A DNA stretch of 64,000 nucleotides from Pseudomonas sp. N3-W (GCF_024970185.1 NZ_CP103965.1:2972001-3036000); one strand, 5' to 3'. Counted from the stretch's first letter, positions 7,906 through 17,995 are shown. The notes: generated by a model from the letters alone, not told the origin. A program made the numbers and translations.

Positions 7906-9063
7906 TCAGAACGCGTTGACCCCGGTCAGGGCGCGGCCAATGATCAACTGCTGGATCTGCGTGGTGCCTTCCGGGATCGGCACGATGATCGCTTCGCGGG
8001 CCAGTTTCTCGACCAGGAAGTCGGTGGTCACGCCCGCGCCGCCATGAATCTGCACGGCTTGACGGGCAATGGTGACTGCTGCCTCGCAGGCGAAATACTT
8101 GGCCATCGCCGCCTCCATTTCTGCCGGGATGCCGGCGCCGATCATCTCGGCGGCGCGGTAGGTCAGCAAGCGTGCGGCATCGACGTTGGTGGCCATCTCG
8201 GCGAGCATCCCGGAGATCAACTGGTGACCGGCGATCAGCTTGCCGTGCTGTTTGCGTTCCTTGGCGTAACGCACCGCTTCTTCGAGGGCGCGGCGACCGA
8301 TGCCCAGGCCTTGCGCAGCGACAAATACCCGTGAACGCTCGAAGAACGACAGGGTGTTTTTCAGCGCTTCACCTTCGTTGCCGATGATGTTGCTGGCCGG
8401 AACGCGCACATCGTTGAGGAAAATCTGCGCCGTGGACTGGCTGTTCCAGGCCATTTTGTGGATGTTCTGCACTTCGTATGGGTGTTCTTTGCGGTCCAGC
8501 AGGAAGTGGGTCAGGCCCTTGCGCGGGTCATCGCCGGTGCGGCAGGTGCAGATCAGGAAGTCGGAATAGGCGCCGTTGCTGATCCAGGTTTTTTCACCGT
8601 TGATGATGAAGTCGTCGCCGTCGCGGCGGGCGCGGGTCTTGATTTCCAGCACGTTGGAGCCGACATCCGGTTCCGAGATGCCGACGCTGACAAACGAATC
8701 ACCACTGATCAGGCCCGGCAGGTAACGCTCGCGCAGGTGGTCGGGGGCGAGCTTTTCCAGCATCTGCGCGCCGAAGGAGTTGATCACCACGGGTGTCGAC
8801 AGGTCCACCGAGCAGGCGGCGACTTCCTCGAAGAGCATGATCATGGTCGGCCAGTCCAGGCCCAGCCCGCCATGGGCTTCGCTGACGGCGCCGCTGATCA
8901 TGCCGAACTCGGTGAGCTGGCGCATGACCTCGGCCATCTTCTCTTTCGGGATGAATTTATCCCGGTATTCCTTGTTGAAGATCGGGTCGATCTTTTCGGC
9001 CAGGAAGCGCCGGAAACTCTCGACCGCTTCCAGTTGTTCCGGGTTGCGCATGACGTGTCCCAT
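7906..9063 (-). CDS. Acyl-CoA dehydrogenase
   Basis: The 385-residue flavoprotein has the standard signatures: VGISEPDVGSN and GEKTWISNGAYSDF around the flavin, ERSRVFVAAQGLGIGRRALEEA, ERKQHGKLIAGHQLI, QIHGGAGV, and PEGTTQIQQLIIGR carrying the catalytic Glu in the usual C-terminal place. AAGGAG precedes the ATG at 9063. It introduces the alpha,beta double bond in acyl-CoAs using FAD and electron-transfer flavoprotein. It is 11 bp downstream of the thiolase gene. With the racemase at 20 kb it could work on (2S)-methylacyl-CoA, but chain preference is not readable. Confidence 0.92.
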   Translation of the reverse strand: MGHVMRNPEQLEAVESFRRFLAEKIDPIFNKEYRDKFIPKEKMAEVMRQLTEFGMISGAVSEAHGGLGLDWPTMIMLFEEVAACSVDLSTPVVINSFGAQMLEKLAPDHLRERYLPGLISGDSFVSVGISEPDVGSNVLEIKTRARRDGDDFIINGEKTWISNGAYSDFLICTCRTGDDPRKGLTHFLLDRKEHPYEVQNIHKMAWNSQSTAQIFLNDVRVPASNIIGNEGEALKNTLSFFERSRVFVAAQGLGIGRRALEEAVRYAKERKQHGKLIAGHQLISGMLAEMATNVDAARLLTYRAAEMIGAGIPAEMEAAMAKYFACEAAVTIARQAVQIHGGAGVTTDFLVEKLAREAIIVPIPEGTTQIQQLIIGRALTGVNAF

Positions 9064-9074
9064 GGGGGCTCTCC

Positions 9075-10322
9075 TTAACTGTTCTTGTTGGCGAGAATGT
9101 TGACGGCGACCACGGCTTCTTCGATGCCGAACAGCCCGCCACCGTTTTCCTGAATGGCAATGCGCGCGCCTTCGACCTGGCGCTTGCCGGCTTCGCCGCG
9201 CAGTTGTGTGACCAGCTCATGGATTTGCCCAAGACCGGTGGCACCAATCGGGTGGCCCTTGGATTCGAGGCCGCCGGACGGGTTGATCGGCATGCGTCCA
9301 CCAACGGTGAAATCTCCGCGTTCGGCCGCCGGACCGCCTTCGCCGAACGGCACGAGCATCAGCGATTCGGCGTTGAGGATTTCACCGATGGCCGAGGCGT
9401 CATGGACTTCTGCGACATCGACATCGGCCGGGTCGATACCGGCCTGGGCATAGGCTTTTTTGGCCGCCAGGTGGGCGACGATTTTTTCCGGTTCATCCAG
9501 GCCGCGATTGCTGCCGGTTTGCACCACGCTGGCCAGCACCCGTACAGCGCGCTCACCGGCGTTTTTCAAACGCTTCAAACCCTCGGCGTTGCACAGCACC
9601 ACGGCCGCCGCGCCGTCGCTGATCGGCGAACACATGAGCGTGGTCAAGGGGTAGCAGATCGGCGGCGAGGCCAGCACTTCGTCGATGCTGAAAGCCTGCT
9701 GGAACTGCGAGAGCGGGTTGTGTACCGAGTGTTGGTGGTTCTTCGCGGCCACGGCTGCAATCTGCCGCTGAGTGGTGCCGTAGCGCAGCATGTGATTGCG
9801 GCAGATTGCTGCGTACACGTCCATGAACACGCTGTACGGGCGCTCGGAAACGGTGCCCGGCGGCGGCACGATGCCTTCGCCCATGGCCAGCAGGGTGTGT
9901 TTGTTCTGCTCGACCGTGGACACATCCCAACCGCCATCGAACACGGCGAACATTTTCGACTTGTCCGGCACGTTCATCTTTTCCGCGCCGACCGCCAGGG
10001 CGATATCGCACTGGCCTGCACGCAGCGCCAGGGTGGCGAGGTTGAACGCTGACGAGCCGGAGGCGCAGGCGTTTTCCACGGAAAACACCGGCACGCCTTC
10101 GATGCCGATACGGCGCATGGCAATCGGGCCGGGAATGCCGGTCTGGCCCTGCAACAGGCCGTTGGTCATGGTGCTGTAATACACCGAGCCCACATCGGCG
10201 GTGGTGGCGCCAGCATCCTTGAGCGCCAGGCCGACGGCTTCGTCGACCATGTCGTAGACGCTGCGCTCCAGCAACCGGCCAAATGGCGTCATGCCGACGC
10301 CCACTACGTAGATATCGTTCAT
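9075..10322 (-). CDS. Thiolase of the SCP-x / lipid-transfer type
   Basis: The 415-residue protein starts IYVVGVGMTPFGR, has the nucleophilic Cys86 in ENACASGSSAF, and GGLESKGHPIGATGLGQIHEL carrying the catalytic His. The end (QENGGGLFGIEEAVVAV) lacks the second catalytic Cys of classical degradative thiolases; this layout is typical of SCP-x-like thiolases that cleave branched or sterol side-chain 3-ketoacyl-CoAs. AGGA precedes the ATG. In the operon it follows the enoyl-CoA hydratase by 29 bp. It would carry out the last step of the cycle; the branched-substrate preference is inference from family type and the nearby racemase. Confidence 0.85.
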   Translation of the reverse strand: MNDIYVVGVGMTPFGRLLERSVYDMVDEAVGLALKDAGATTADVGSVYYSTMTNGLLQGQTGIPGPIAMRRIGIEGVPVFSVENACASGSSAFNLATLALRAGQCDIALAVGAEKMNVPDKSKMFAVFDGGWDVSTVEQNKHTLLAMGEGIVPPPGTVSERPYSVFMDVYAAICRNHMLRYGTTQRQIAAVAAKNHQHSVHNPLSQFQQAFSIDEVLASPPICYPLTTLMCSPISDGAAAVVLCNAEGLKRLKNAGERAVRVLASVVQTGSNRGLDEPEKIVAHLAAKKAYAQAGIDPADVDVAEVHDASAIGEILNAESLMLVPFGEGGPAAERGDFTVGGRMPINPSGGLESKGHPIGATGLGQIHELVTQLRGEAGKRQVEGARIAIQENGGGLFGIEEAVVAVNILANKNS

Positions 10323-10351
10323 TGTCTGTTCCTGGATCGGGACGTGACGGC

Positions 10352-11137
10352 CTAGCGGCCCTTGAAGTTCGGTGCGCGTTTTTCGCTGAAAGCCAGCAGG
10401 CCTTCCTGGAAATCGGCGGTGCGCAGGTGCTGACGCAACATCACTTGTTCGTGCTGCAAGGCGTCGTCGCGGGATTTGTCGCTGGAGGCGCGGGCCACTT
10501 CTTTCATGCGGCGCAGGGCAATCGGGCTCTTCCTGGCGATTTGGTTGGCCAGCGCGAGGGCGGCATCGGCCAGTGCTTCATCGGCATGAACTTCACACAC
10601 CAGGCCATAGCTTTTCATCTCGCCGGCCGTGAGCGACTTGCCGGTCAACAGCAGGTACATCGCCATGTTCAGCGGTATCAGGCGTGGCAGCACGGCGGCG
10701 CCACCGGCACCCGGGTAAACGCCGAAATTGGCGTGGGCATCGGCGAGGGTGGCGGTTTGCGCGGCGACGATGATGTCTGCGCACATCGCCAGTTCCAGGC
10801 CACCGGCCATGGTCACGCCGTTGAGGGCGGCGATCACCGGTTTGGGCAAGTTGCGCAATTGACCGAACACCTGATTGGCACGGTCGAGGAAGTCGGCTTC
10901 GCCAGCGGGCAGGCTGCTGCCGGCCAGCACTTCCTTGAGGTCGGCACCGGCGCAGAAGGCCGGGCCGTTGCCGGTCAGGATCACGGCGCGCAGCTCGTCG
11001 TTGCGGGCAATGTCGTCCAGGCAACGTTCCAGTTCAGCGAGCGTCGCCAGGTTCAGCGCGTTCATGGCCCGCGGACGATTGAGCGTCAGGCGCGCCACCG
11101 GACCGATGATTTCGTACAGCAAGACGTCTTCACTCAT
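10352..11137 (-). CDS. Enoyl-CoA hydratase/isomerase
   Basis: The start is placed at the ATG 11137, five nt behind AGGGGAG; the GTG two codons earlier is too close to that site. The 261-residue product has crotonase hallmarks: LTLNRPRAMNALN, the oxyanion segment AFCAGADLKEV, KPVIAALNGVTMAGGLELAMCADI and GVYPGAGG. The first half holds the acyl-CoA site; a Glu at the classical catalytic place is not evident by eye, so isomerase or hydrolase variants remain possible. It is the promoter-proximal gene of the leftward run, facing the first repeat array. Confidence 0.88.
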   Translation of the reverse strand: MSEDVLLYEIIGPVARLTLNRPRAMNALNLATLAELERCLDDIARNDELRAVILTGNGPAFCAGADLKEVLAGSSLPAGEADFLDRANQVFGQLRNLPKPVIAALNGVTMAGGLELAMCADIIVAAQTATLADAHANFGVYPGAGGAAVLPRLIPLNMAMYLLLTGKSLTAGEMKSYGLVCEVHADEALADAALALANQIARKSPIALRRMKEVARASSDKSRDDALQHEQVMLRQHLRTADFQEGLLAFSEKRAPNFKGR

Positions 11138-11295
11138 GACCACTCCCCTTTATTGTTCTTCGCACTGTTGGCGTTGTTGATGGGCCGATAGTAGGAAGGC
11201 CGGCGACGGCGGCGCAGGTCATTGCAACGAAAGCGGTTGTCCGCAGGGGGAGGGTGGCGGGTGGGCCTAGGGCCGAACTGAAGAAACGCAATTTA

Positions 11296-12525
11296 CTGTG
11301 GGGAGCGAGCTTGCCCGCGATGGGGCCGTGTCAGTCACCATCCCTGCTGAATGACCCACCGCTATCGCGGGCAAGCCCGGCTCCCACAGTTGATCTTCAG
11401 TGAACACAAAAATTGGCGCTCGACAGCGATCCAATGTGGGAGCGAGCTTGCTCGCGATGGGGCCGTGTCAGTCACCATCATTGCCCAATGACCCACCGCT
11501 ATCGCGGGCAAGCCCGGCTCCCACAGGTGATCTTCAGTGAACACAAAATGGGTGTTCGACAGCGATCCACTGTGGGAGCGGGCTTGCCCGCGATGGGGCC
11601 GTGTCAGTCACCATCATTGCTGATGACCCACCGCTATCGCGGGCAAGCCCGGCTCCCACAGGGATCTTCAGTGAACATAAAATTGGTGTTCGACAGCGAT
11701 CCAATGTGGGAGCGAGCTTGCTCGCGATGGGGCCGTGTCAGTCACCATCCCTGCTGAATGACCCACCGCTATCGCGGGCAAGCCCGGCTCCCACAGTTGA
11801 TCTTCAGTGAACACAAAATCGGTGTTCTACCGCGATCCAATGTGTGGGCTTGCCCGCGATGGGGCCGTGTCAGCCACCATCACTGCCCAATGACCCATCG
11901 ATATCGCGGGCAAGCCCGGCTCCCACAGTTGATCTGCAGTGAACACAACACTGGCGCTCGACAGCGATCCAGTGTGGGAGCGGGCTTGCCCGCGATGGGG
12001 CCGTGTCAGTCACCATCCTTGCTGATGACCCACCGCTATCGCGGGCAAGCCCGGCTCCCACAGGGGATTTTCAGTGAACACAACACTGGCGCTCGACAGC
12101 GATCCCGTGTGGGAGCGAGCTTGCCCGCGATGGGGCGGTGTCAGTCACCATCCCTGCTGAATGACCCACCGCTATCGCGGGCAAGCCCGGCTCCCACAGG
12201 TGATCTTCAGCGAGCACAAAATTGGCGATCCACACAGATCCAGTGTGGGAGCAGGCTTGCCCGCGATGGGGCAGTGTCAGTCACCATCCTTACCAAATGA
12301 CCCACCGCTATCGCGGGCAAGCCCGGCTCCCACAGTTGATTTTCAGTGAACATAAAATTGGTGTTCGGCACAGATCCAGTGTGGGAGCGAGCTTGCTCGC
12401 GATGGGGCCGTGTCAGCCACCATCACTGCTAATGACGCACCGCTATCGCGGGCAAGCCCGGCTCCCACAGGGGATTTTCAGTGAACACAACATTGGCGCT
12501 CGGCAGCGATCCAGTGTGGGAGCGG
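11296..12525. repeat. Array 1: about nine tandem ~136-bp REPIN units plus a truncated tenth
   Basis: Copies of GTGGGAGCG… begin near 11298, 11436, 11572, 11706, 11844, 11974, 12109, 12245 and 12381, with a cut one at 12516, so the period is 134-138 bp. Each unit holds two inverted REP arms (…GCTTGCCCGCGATGGGG and CGCTATCGCGGGCAAGC…) around a short centre with GTGTCAGTCACCAT, then a ~45-bp spacer containing CAGTGAACACAAAAT. The fifth unit has an internal deletion. The array fills nearly all the space between two divergent gene starts. Frames inside it (for example RYRGQARLPQ repeats) are artefacts of the repeat. The same unit, reversed, forms array 2 at 56-59 kb. Confidence 0.97.
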
Positions 12526-12650
12526 TGTATTCGGAGATGGGCATCGGGTCTGTGAAGACTGACGAATTGATCCGCAAGACCAGCACGTCACGCTCAGTTA
12601 CTTGCACCATCGCGGCGGTTATCCAATAACAATTAGAGAGAGACCCTGCG

Positions 12651-14702
12651 ATGAAAACATTCCGAGTCGTACTGACTGTGTCGGTGCTGGCCGCCAGCAT
12701 TGCCGGCGCTGTGCACTGGTCACGAGGTCTGGCGAGCGTTCATTGGCAGCCGGTCGAGAACAGCGCCGGGCAGGGCGGTCAGAAAGCGGCGACGGCTGCC
12801 ACCATCGCAGTCAATGCGGCCACGGCACACAACCTGCCGCCGGTGGATCGTGAGGTCGAGGCCGATATCCAGCGCGGTTTTATCGCCAGCATCCCCGATG
12901 CTGAAACCACCGCCGCTGACGGCCATGTGGTGTACACCCTCAAGGGCTATGAATTTCTCACCAGCCCCGAGGCCCCGGCCACGGTCAATCCGGGGCTGTG
13001 GCAGCAGGCGCAAAAGAGCATGTCCAACGGCCTGTTCAAGGTCACCGATGGCTTCTACCAGGTGCGCGGTCTTGATCTGACCAACATGACCATCATCGAA
13101 GGCAACACCGGCCTGATCATCGTCGACTGCAACCTGGCCACTGAAGTCGCGCACGCAGCACTCGAACTGTATTACCAGTACCGGCCGAGAAAACCGGTGG
13201 TGGCGGTGTTCTACAACCACAGTCATGTCGATCATTTCGCCGGCATCCGTGGCATCGTTGACGAAGCCGACGTGAAGTCGGGCAAGGTGCAGATCATTGC
13301 CCCGGCCGGGTTCATGGCCACTGCGGTCGCCGAAAACGTGATGGCCGGCAACGCCATGAGCCGCCGTGCCGAGTACCAGTTCGGCACCACATTGCCGCGC
13401 AGCGCCCAGGGCCAGATTGATCTGGGCGGTGCCAAGGCATTGTCCAACGGCACCATCACCCTGATCCCGCCGACCATCGAACTGAGCCAGCCGGTGCAGA
13501 CGCTGACCATCGATGGCGTGGAGATCGTCAACATGCTGGCCCCCGGCACCGAGGCGCCGGCTGAATTCATCCACTATTTCCCGCAGTTCAAAGTGCTGGA
13601 TACCGGCGAGCTGGCGTTGCCGACCCAGCATCAATTGCTGACCCTGCGCGGGGCGACGATCCGCGACGGTCTGGCCTGGTCGAAATACCTCAACGCCGCG
13701 CTGCATCAGTTTTCCTCCGGCGCCGACATCCTGATCAGCCAGCACGGTTGGCCGGTGTTCGGCCATGAGCGCGTGGTCAATTACCTGTCCAAGCAGCGCG
13801 ACATGTACAAGTGGCTGCACGATCAGTCCCTGCGCCTGATCAACAAGGGCTACAAGCCGGTCGAGATTGCCGAGTACATGCGCGACCACGTCCCGGCCAG
13901 CCTGGCCAGCGAGACATTTACCCATGGTTTCTACGGCTCGGTGCAGCGCAATTCCAAAGCGGTGTATCAGCAGTACATGGGCTGGTACGACTCCAATCCG
14001 GCCAATCTGGATGCCCTGTCCGACACCGATTACGGCAAGAAATTTGTCGAGTACGGCGGCGGCGCCGAGGCCGTGCTGGCGCGTGCCCGCACCGATTTTG
14101 CCAATGGTCAGTACCGTTGGGTGGCGCAAGCCATGAGCCATCTGGTTTACGCCGAGCCCGAGAACAAGGCCGCCCGAGAGCTGGCAGCCGATGCGCTGGA
14201 GCAATTGGGTTACCAGGCCGAGTCGGCGGTGGAGCGCAACAGTTATCTGGCGGCGGCCATGGAGCATCGCAGTGGCGGGAAAAAAATCGCCTCGCCGCTG
14301 CGCACCGCCAGCCCCGACATGCTGCGGGCGCTGACCATCGACAATATTTTCGATTACCTGGGCGTGCGCCTGAAGGCGTCGGCGGTCGAGGGCAAACACG
14401 TTGTGCTCAACTGGAACTTCACCGATGTCGGCCCGTCGGGCAAGCGCTATACCCTCAATCTTGAGAACTCGGCGCTGACCTATATCGCCGATTACAACGC
14501 CGACAAGGCCGATGCGACGATCACCCTGACCCGCGAAACGCTGAACGCGATTCTGGCGGAGAAAGTGTCGCCCATCGAGGCGGTGTTCAAGGGGGACCTG
14601 AAGATCGACGGCAGCAAACTGGCGGTCTATGACGTGCTGGGTTCGCTGGATAAATTCTCGCCGGACTTCGAACTGGTCGGGCCTAACGACGCTGCACAAT
14701 AG
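12651..14702 (+). CDS. SdsA1/BDS1-like alkyl sulfatase (metallo-beta-lactamase fold)
   Basis: The 683-residue protein matches alkyl sulfatases that hydrolyse medium and long primary alkyl sulfates such as dodecyl sulfate. An N-terminal signal or anchor (residues 5-22) is followed by the metallo-beta-lactamase domain with the dizinc motif H190-S-H192-V-D194-H195-F. AENVMAGNAMSRRAEYQFG, APGTEAPAEFIHYFP and ISQHGWPVFG follow. Then come the helical dimerisation part and a C-terminal SCP-2-like lipid-binding domain (from about residue 560) that recruits hydrophobic substrate. Length is close to the known family (~660). GAGAGA lies upstream. The gene starts a rightward run with an aldehyde dehydrogenase and a second sulfatase. 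It should release alcohol and sulfate in the periplasm. Confidence 0.92.
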   Translation: MKTFRVVLTVSVLAASIAGAVHWSRGLASVHWQPVENSAGQGGQKAATAATIAVNAATAHNLPPVDREVEADIQRGFIASIPDAETTAADGHVVYTLKGYEFLTSPEAPATVNPGLWQQAQKSMSNGLFKVTDGFYQVRGLDLTNMTIIEGNTGLIIVDCNLATEVAHAALELYYQYRPRKPVVAVFYNHSHVDHFAGIRGIVDEADVKSGKVQIIAPAGFMATAVAENVMAGNAMSRRAEYQFGTTLPRSAQGQIDLGGAKALSNGTITLIPPTIELSQPVQTLTIDGVEIVNMLAPGTEAPAEFIHYFPQFKVLDTGELALPTQHQLLTLRGATIRDGLAWSKYLNAALHQFSSGADILISQHGWPVFGHERVVNYLSKQRDMYKWLHDQSLRLINKGYKPVEIAEYMRDHVPASLASETFTHGFYGSVQRNSKAVYQQYMGWYDSNPANLDALSDTDYGKKFVEYGGGAEAVLARARTDFANGQYRWVAQAMSHLVYAEPENKAARELAADALEQLGYQAESAVERNSYLAAAMEHRSGGKKIASPLRTASPDMLRALTIDNIFDYLGVRLKASAVEGKHVVLNWNFTDVGPSGKRYTLNLENSALTYIADYNADKADATITLTRETLNAILAEKVSPIEAVFKGDLKIDGSKLAVYDVLGSLDKFSPDFELVGPNDAAQ

Positions 14703-14712
14703 GAGCCTGATC

Positions 14713-16167
14713 ATGGATGCTGTGCAATGTGAATTCGAAACCACGTTCAACGCCGTCACGCCCGAGCGAATCCGCAGTGTTCTCGACCTGCAGCAAGCCG
14801 CCTCGCTGACTGAGGGGCCACCGTCGGCCGGGTTGCGCATCGAGCGCATCAACCGGGTGATCCACCTGCTGCTGAGCAATCAGCAGTCATTGTGTGAAGC
14901 GCTGGCCCGGGACTTTACCTGGCGCAGTCACGATCAGTCGTTGATGGCCGATGTGCTGTTGCCGGTCCAGGGGCTCAAGTACGCCCGCGATCATGTCCGC
15001 CGCTGGATGCGCCCGCAGCGTCGCAAAGCGGAGTTGGGCAGCGGCTGGCTGGGCGCCAGGGCCGAGATTCACTTCCAGCCGCTGGGCACCATCGGCATCA
15101 TTTCGCCGTGGAATTTCCCGATTGCCATCGCACTGGGGCCGCTGGCCGAAGCGCTGGCGGCCGGCAACCGTGCGATCCTGCTGTTCTCCGAGCAGTCACC
15201 GGCCACCGCCGGCCTGCTGATCAAGTTGCTGGCCGAACAGTTCGACCCCAGCGAGGTAGCCGGCTTTATCGGTGGTGCCGAACTGGGCGCGGCATTTTCC
15301 GCGATGCCGCTGGATCATCTGGTGTTCACCGGCAGCCCACGGGTGGGGCGTCTGGTGATGCGCGCGGCGGCGCAAAACCTGACGCCGTTGACCCTGGAAT
15401 TGGGCGGTAAATCACCGACCATCATTGGTCGCGGCGCGGACCTGGAAAACGCCGCCCGACGCATCTGGGGCGGCAAGGGCATCAGTGCAGGGCAGGCCTG
15501 TATCGCGCCGGACTACGTGTTGGTGCACGAGGATGATCGCGAGCGTTTGTTGAGCTGCATGCAGGTCGAACTGCGGCGCCTGTTCCCGACGCTGCGAAAC
15601 AATCCGGACTACACCGCCATGGCCACGTCGGGGCAGTACCGGCGAATGCAGGCCTGTGTGCAAGATGCCCGTGAGCACGGCGTGAGGGTGATCGAGGTCA
15701 ATCCGGGCAATGAAGACCTGAGCATTTCACGCAAGATCGCACCGACCCTGCTGGTCGATCCGCCGGACACGACACTGGCGATGCAGGACGAAGTGTTCGG
15801 GCCGCTGTTGCCGATTCGCGGCTATCGCCACATCGACGAGGCACTGGCTTACATCAACGCCAGGCCGCGCCCGCTGGCGCTGTACTACTTAGGGGATAAC
15901 CGCGAAGAGGCCCGGCATGTGCTGGAACGCACCCATTCGGGGGGCGCCTGTATCAACGAGGTCATGCAGCACCTGTTCCAGACTGATTTGCCGTTTGGTG
16001 GCTGTGGCGGATCGGGTTTTGGCCGCTATCGCGGCGGGTACGGGTTCAGGGCGTTCAGCCTGGAGCGCGCGGTGTTCATGCCGCCGCGCTGGGATGTCAT
16101 GGGGCTGTTACGGCCGCCTTATGGCCGGCTGTTTCGGCGAATGATGGCGGCACTGTTGAAACCCTGA
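14713..16167 (+). CDS. Aldehyde dehydrogenase, coniferyl-aldehyde-dehydrogenase-like class
   Basis: The start at 14713 has AGGAG seven nt upstream and lies 10 bp past the alkyl sulfatase stop; the frame is open further but without a site. The 484-residue product shows ISPWNFP (Asn134), the general base Glu229 in LELGGKSP and the nucleophile Cys263 in AGQACIAPDY, the pattern of class-3-like bacterial enzymes that oxidise fatty or aromatic aldehydes. The Lys that normally contacts the NAD(P) ribose (VKxSE) is replaced: GNRAILLFSE has Leu at 157. It would convert the aldehyde from the released alcohol to the acid for the acyl-CoA ligase at 5-7 kb. Confidence 0.9.
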   Translation: MDAVQCEFETTFNAVTPERIRSVLDLQQAASLTEGPPSAGLRIERINRVIHLLLSNQQSLCEALARDFTWRSHDQSLMADVLLPVQGLKYARDHVRRWMRPQRRKAELGSGWLGARAEIHFQPLGTIGIISPWNFPIAIALGPLAEALAAGNRAILLFSEQSPATAGLLIKLLAEQFDPSEVAGFIGGAELGAAFSAMPLDHLVFTGSPRVGRLVMRAAAQNLTPLTLELGGKSPTIIGRGADLENAARRIWGGKGISAGQACIAPDYVLVHEDDRERLLSCMQVELRRLFPTLRNNPDYTAMATSGQYRRMQACVQDAREHGVRVIEVNPGNEDLSISRKIAPTLLVDPPDTTLAMQDEVFGPLLPIRGYRHIDEALAYINARPRPLALYYLGDNREEARHVLERTHSGGACINEVMQHLFQTDLPFGGCGGSGFGRYRGGYGFRAFSLERAVFMPPRWDVMGLLRPPYGRLFRRMMAALLKP

Positions 16168-16216
16168 ACTGAAGTACACCAGATCAACTGTGCACACAAA
16201 AAGCAGGTAATCCTGA

Positions 16217-17989
16217 ATGACCCCGATCAAACCCCTTGTTCTGGCCATGGGCTGCCTGGCGTTTACTGCCCACTGCTTTGCCACGCCCCAACGCCCAAAC
16301 ATCGTGGTGCTGGTAGCCGACGACTGGGGCTACAGCGATGTCGGCGCCTTCGGCAGCGAAATCGCCACGCCCAACATCGACACCCTGGCTCGCGAAGGCG
16401 TGCGCTTCTCCGATTTCCACGTCACTGCATCCTGCTCACCCACACGCTCGATGCTGATGACCGGCGTCGACAACCACCGCAACGGCGTCGGCAACATGCC
16501 GGAAACCATGCCCGACGAGCACCTGGGCAAACCCGGCTACAGCGGCGCACTCAACGACAACGCGGTGACTATCGCCACCCAGCTCAAAGACAGTGGTTAT
16601 CACACCTACATTTCCGGCAAATGGCACCTCGGTAAAACCCCGGACACCTTGCCGCCCAACCGTGGTTTCGAGCGCTCCTTCATCCAGGCCGACAGCGGCT
16701 CCGACAACTGGGAAGAGCGGCCGTATGCGCCGCTGTACGACAAGGCCGCCTGGTTCGAGAACGGCGTGCCGGCGCACCTGCCGAAAAATTATTACTCATC
16801 GACCTTCATCGTCGACAAGGCCATGGAGTACATCGAGCAGGACCGCCAGGACGGCCAACCGTTTTTCGCCTACCTGGGTTTCCAGGCCAATCACGTGCCG
16901 GTCCAGGCCCCCAGGGACATGATCGACAAATACCATGGCCGCTATGATCAGGGCTGGACGGCCTTGCGCAAGGCGCGTCGGGATCGTGCGGTCGAACTGG
17001 GCTTGATCCCCGCCGGCAGCGGCATGGTGACGATGGGTAGCACGGCCGATTGGGATGCACAGGACGCCGATCAGAAACGCTATGAAGCCCGGCGCATGGA
17101 AGTCTATGCCGGCATGGGCGAGACGATGGACCGGGAAATCGGTCGCCTGATCGCCCATCTCAAAGCCACCGGCGAGTACGACCGCACGGTGTTTGTGTTT
17201 CTTTCCGACAACGGCAGCGAGCCGACCGACCCGTATGACATTCCAGCAGTACGGATGTGGCTGGAAATGAACTACACCCGCCAGCTCGATCGCCTGGGCA
17301 GCAAAGGCGCCTTCACCAGCATCGGTCCGAGCTGGGCCAGCGCGGCGGCGTCGCCATTGAGTGGCTACAAGTTTTTTGCCGGTGAGGGCGGGTTGCGTAC
17401 CCCGTTGATTATCTCGGGTGTACCCGCGATGCAAACCGACCGGATCGTCAAGGCTTTCACCCATGTCACGGACATTGTGCCGACCCTGCTGGACGTGGCC
17501 GGCGTGCCTGCGCATAACGGTATGTATCAGGGGCGCGCCGTGGAACCGATGATCGGCAGCAGCCTGGTTCCGGTATTGAAAGGCGTCACCGACCGCGTAC
17601 ACCCGCAAGATCAGGCCATCGGTTATGAACTGTCTGGCAGCGCGGCGCTGTTCAAGGGCGATTACAAGCTGGTGAAAAGCCTGAAGCCGGTGGGCAACGA
17701 ACAATGGCACCTTTACAACATCGCCACCGACCCCGGCGAAGTCAACGACCTGCAACAGCAAATGCCTGAACGTTTTGTGGCGATGCAGGCCGACTACGCC
17801 GAGTACGTGCGCGTCAACGGCGTGCTGCCGATGCCAGCTGGTTATGACTACATGCACCAGGGGCAGTTGTATGCCTTGAAACACGTGGTCATTCCCAAGC
17901 TCAAGGCGGCGGCGCCGGCGATGGTTGCAGTGATTGTGATGCTGCTCGGGGGCATGGTGTGGTGGCGGCGTCGTAAGCGGGGTGTGTGA
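16217..17989 (+). CDS. Type I formylglycine sulfatase with C-terminal membrane anchor
   Basis: The 590-residue protein has a signal peptide, NIVVLVADDWGYSD (metal Asp 35-36), the canonical sulfatase signature ASCSPTRSMLMTG with Cys73 for formylglycine, SGKWHLG and FLSDNGSEPT. Unlike the sulfatase at 3.6 kb it ends in a hydrophobic segment (AMVAVIVMLLGGMVWW) followed by RRRKRGV, so the catalytic domain should be periplasmic and tethered to the inner membrane. It is 49 bp after the aldehyde dehydrogenase. About 56 bp of its 3' coding region (17804-17859, encoding YVRVNGVLPMPAGYDYMH) recurs in every unit of the array behind it. Confidence 0.92.
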   Translation: MTPIKPLVLAMGCLAFTAHCFATPQRPNIVVLVADDWGYSDVGAFGSEIATPNIDTLAREGVRFSDFHVTASCSPTRSMLMTGVDNHRNGVGNMPETMPDEHLGKPGYSGALNDNAVTIATQLKDSGYHTYISGKWHLGKTPDTLPPNRGFERSFIQADSGSDNWEERPYAPLYDKAAWFENGVPAHLPKNYYSSTFIVDKAMEYIEQDRQDGQPFFAYLGFQANHVPVQAPRDMIDKYHGRYDQGWTALRKARRDRAVELGLIPAGSGMVTMGSTADWDAQDADQKRYEARRMEVYAGMGETMDREIGRLIAHLKATGEYDRTVFVFLSDNGSEPTDPYDIPAVRMWLEMNYTRQLDRLGSKGAFTSIGPSWASAAASPLSGYKFFAGEGGLRTPLIISGVPAMQTDRIVKAFTHVTDIVPTLLDVAGVPAHNGMYQGRAVEPMIGSSLVPVLKGVTDRVHPQDQAIGYELSGSAALFKGDYKLVKSLKPVGNEQWHLYNIATDPGEVNDLQQQMPERFVAMQADYAEYVRVNGVLPMPAGYDYMHQGQLYALKHVVIPKLKAAAPAMVAVIVMLLGGMVWWRRRKRGV

Positions 17990-17995
17990 ATCTTC

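Noticed and set aside
11296..12525. CRISPR-like array
   Set aside because: Units are ~136 bp, palindromic and repeated including their spacers; there are no unique spacers and no cas genes.
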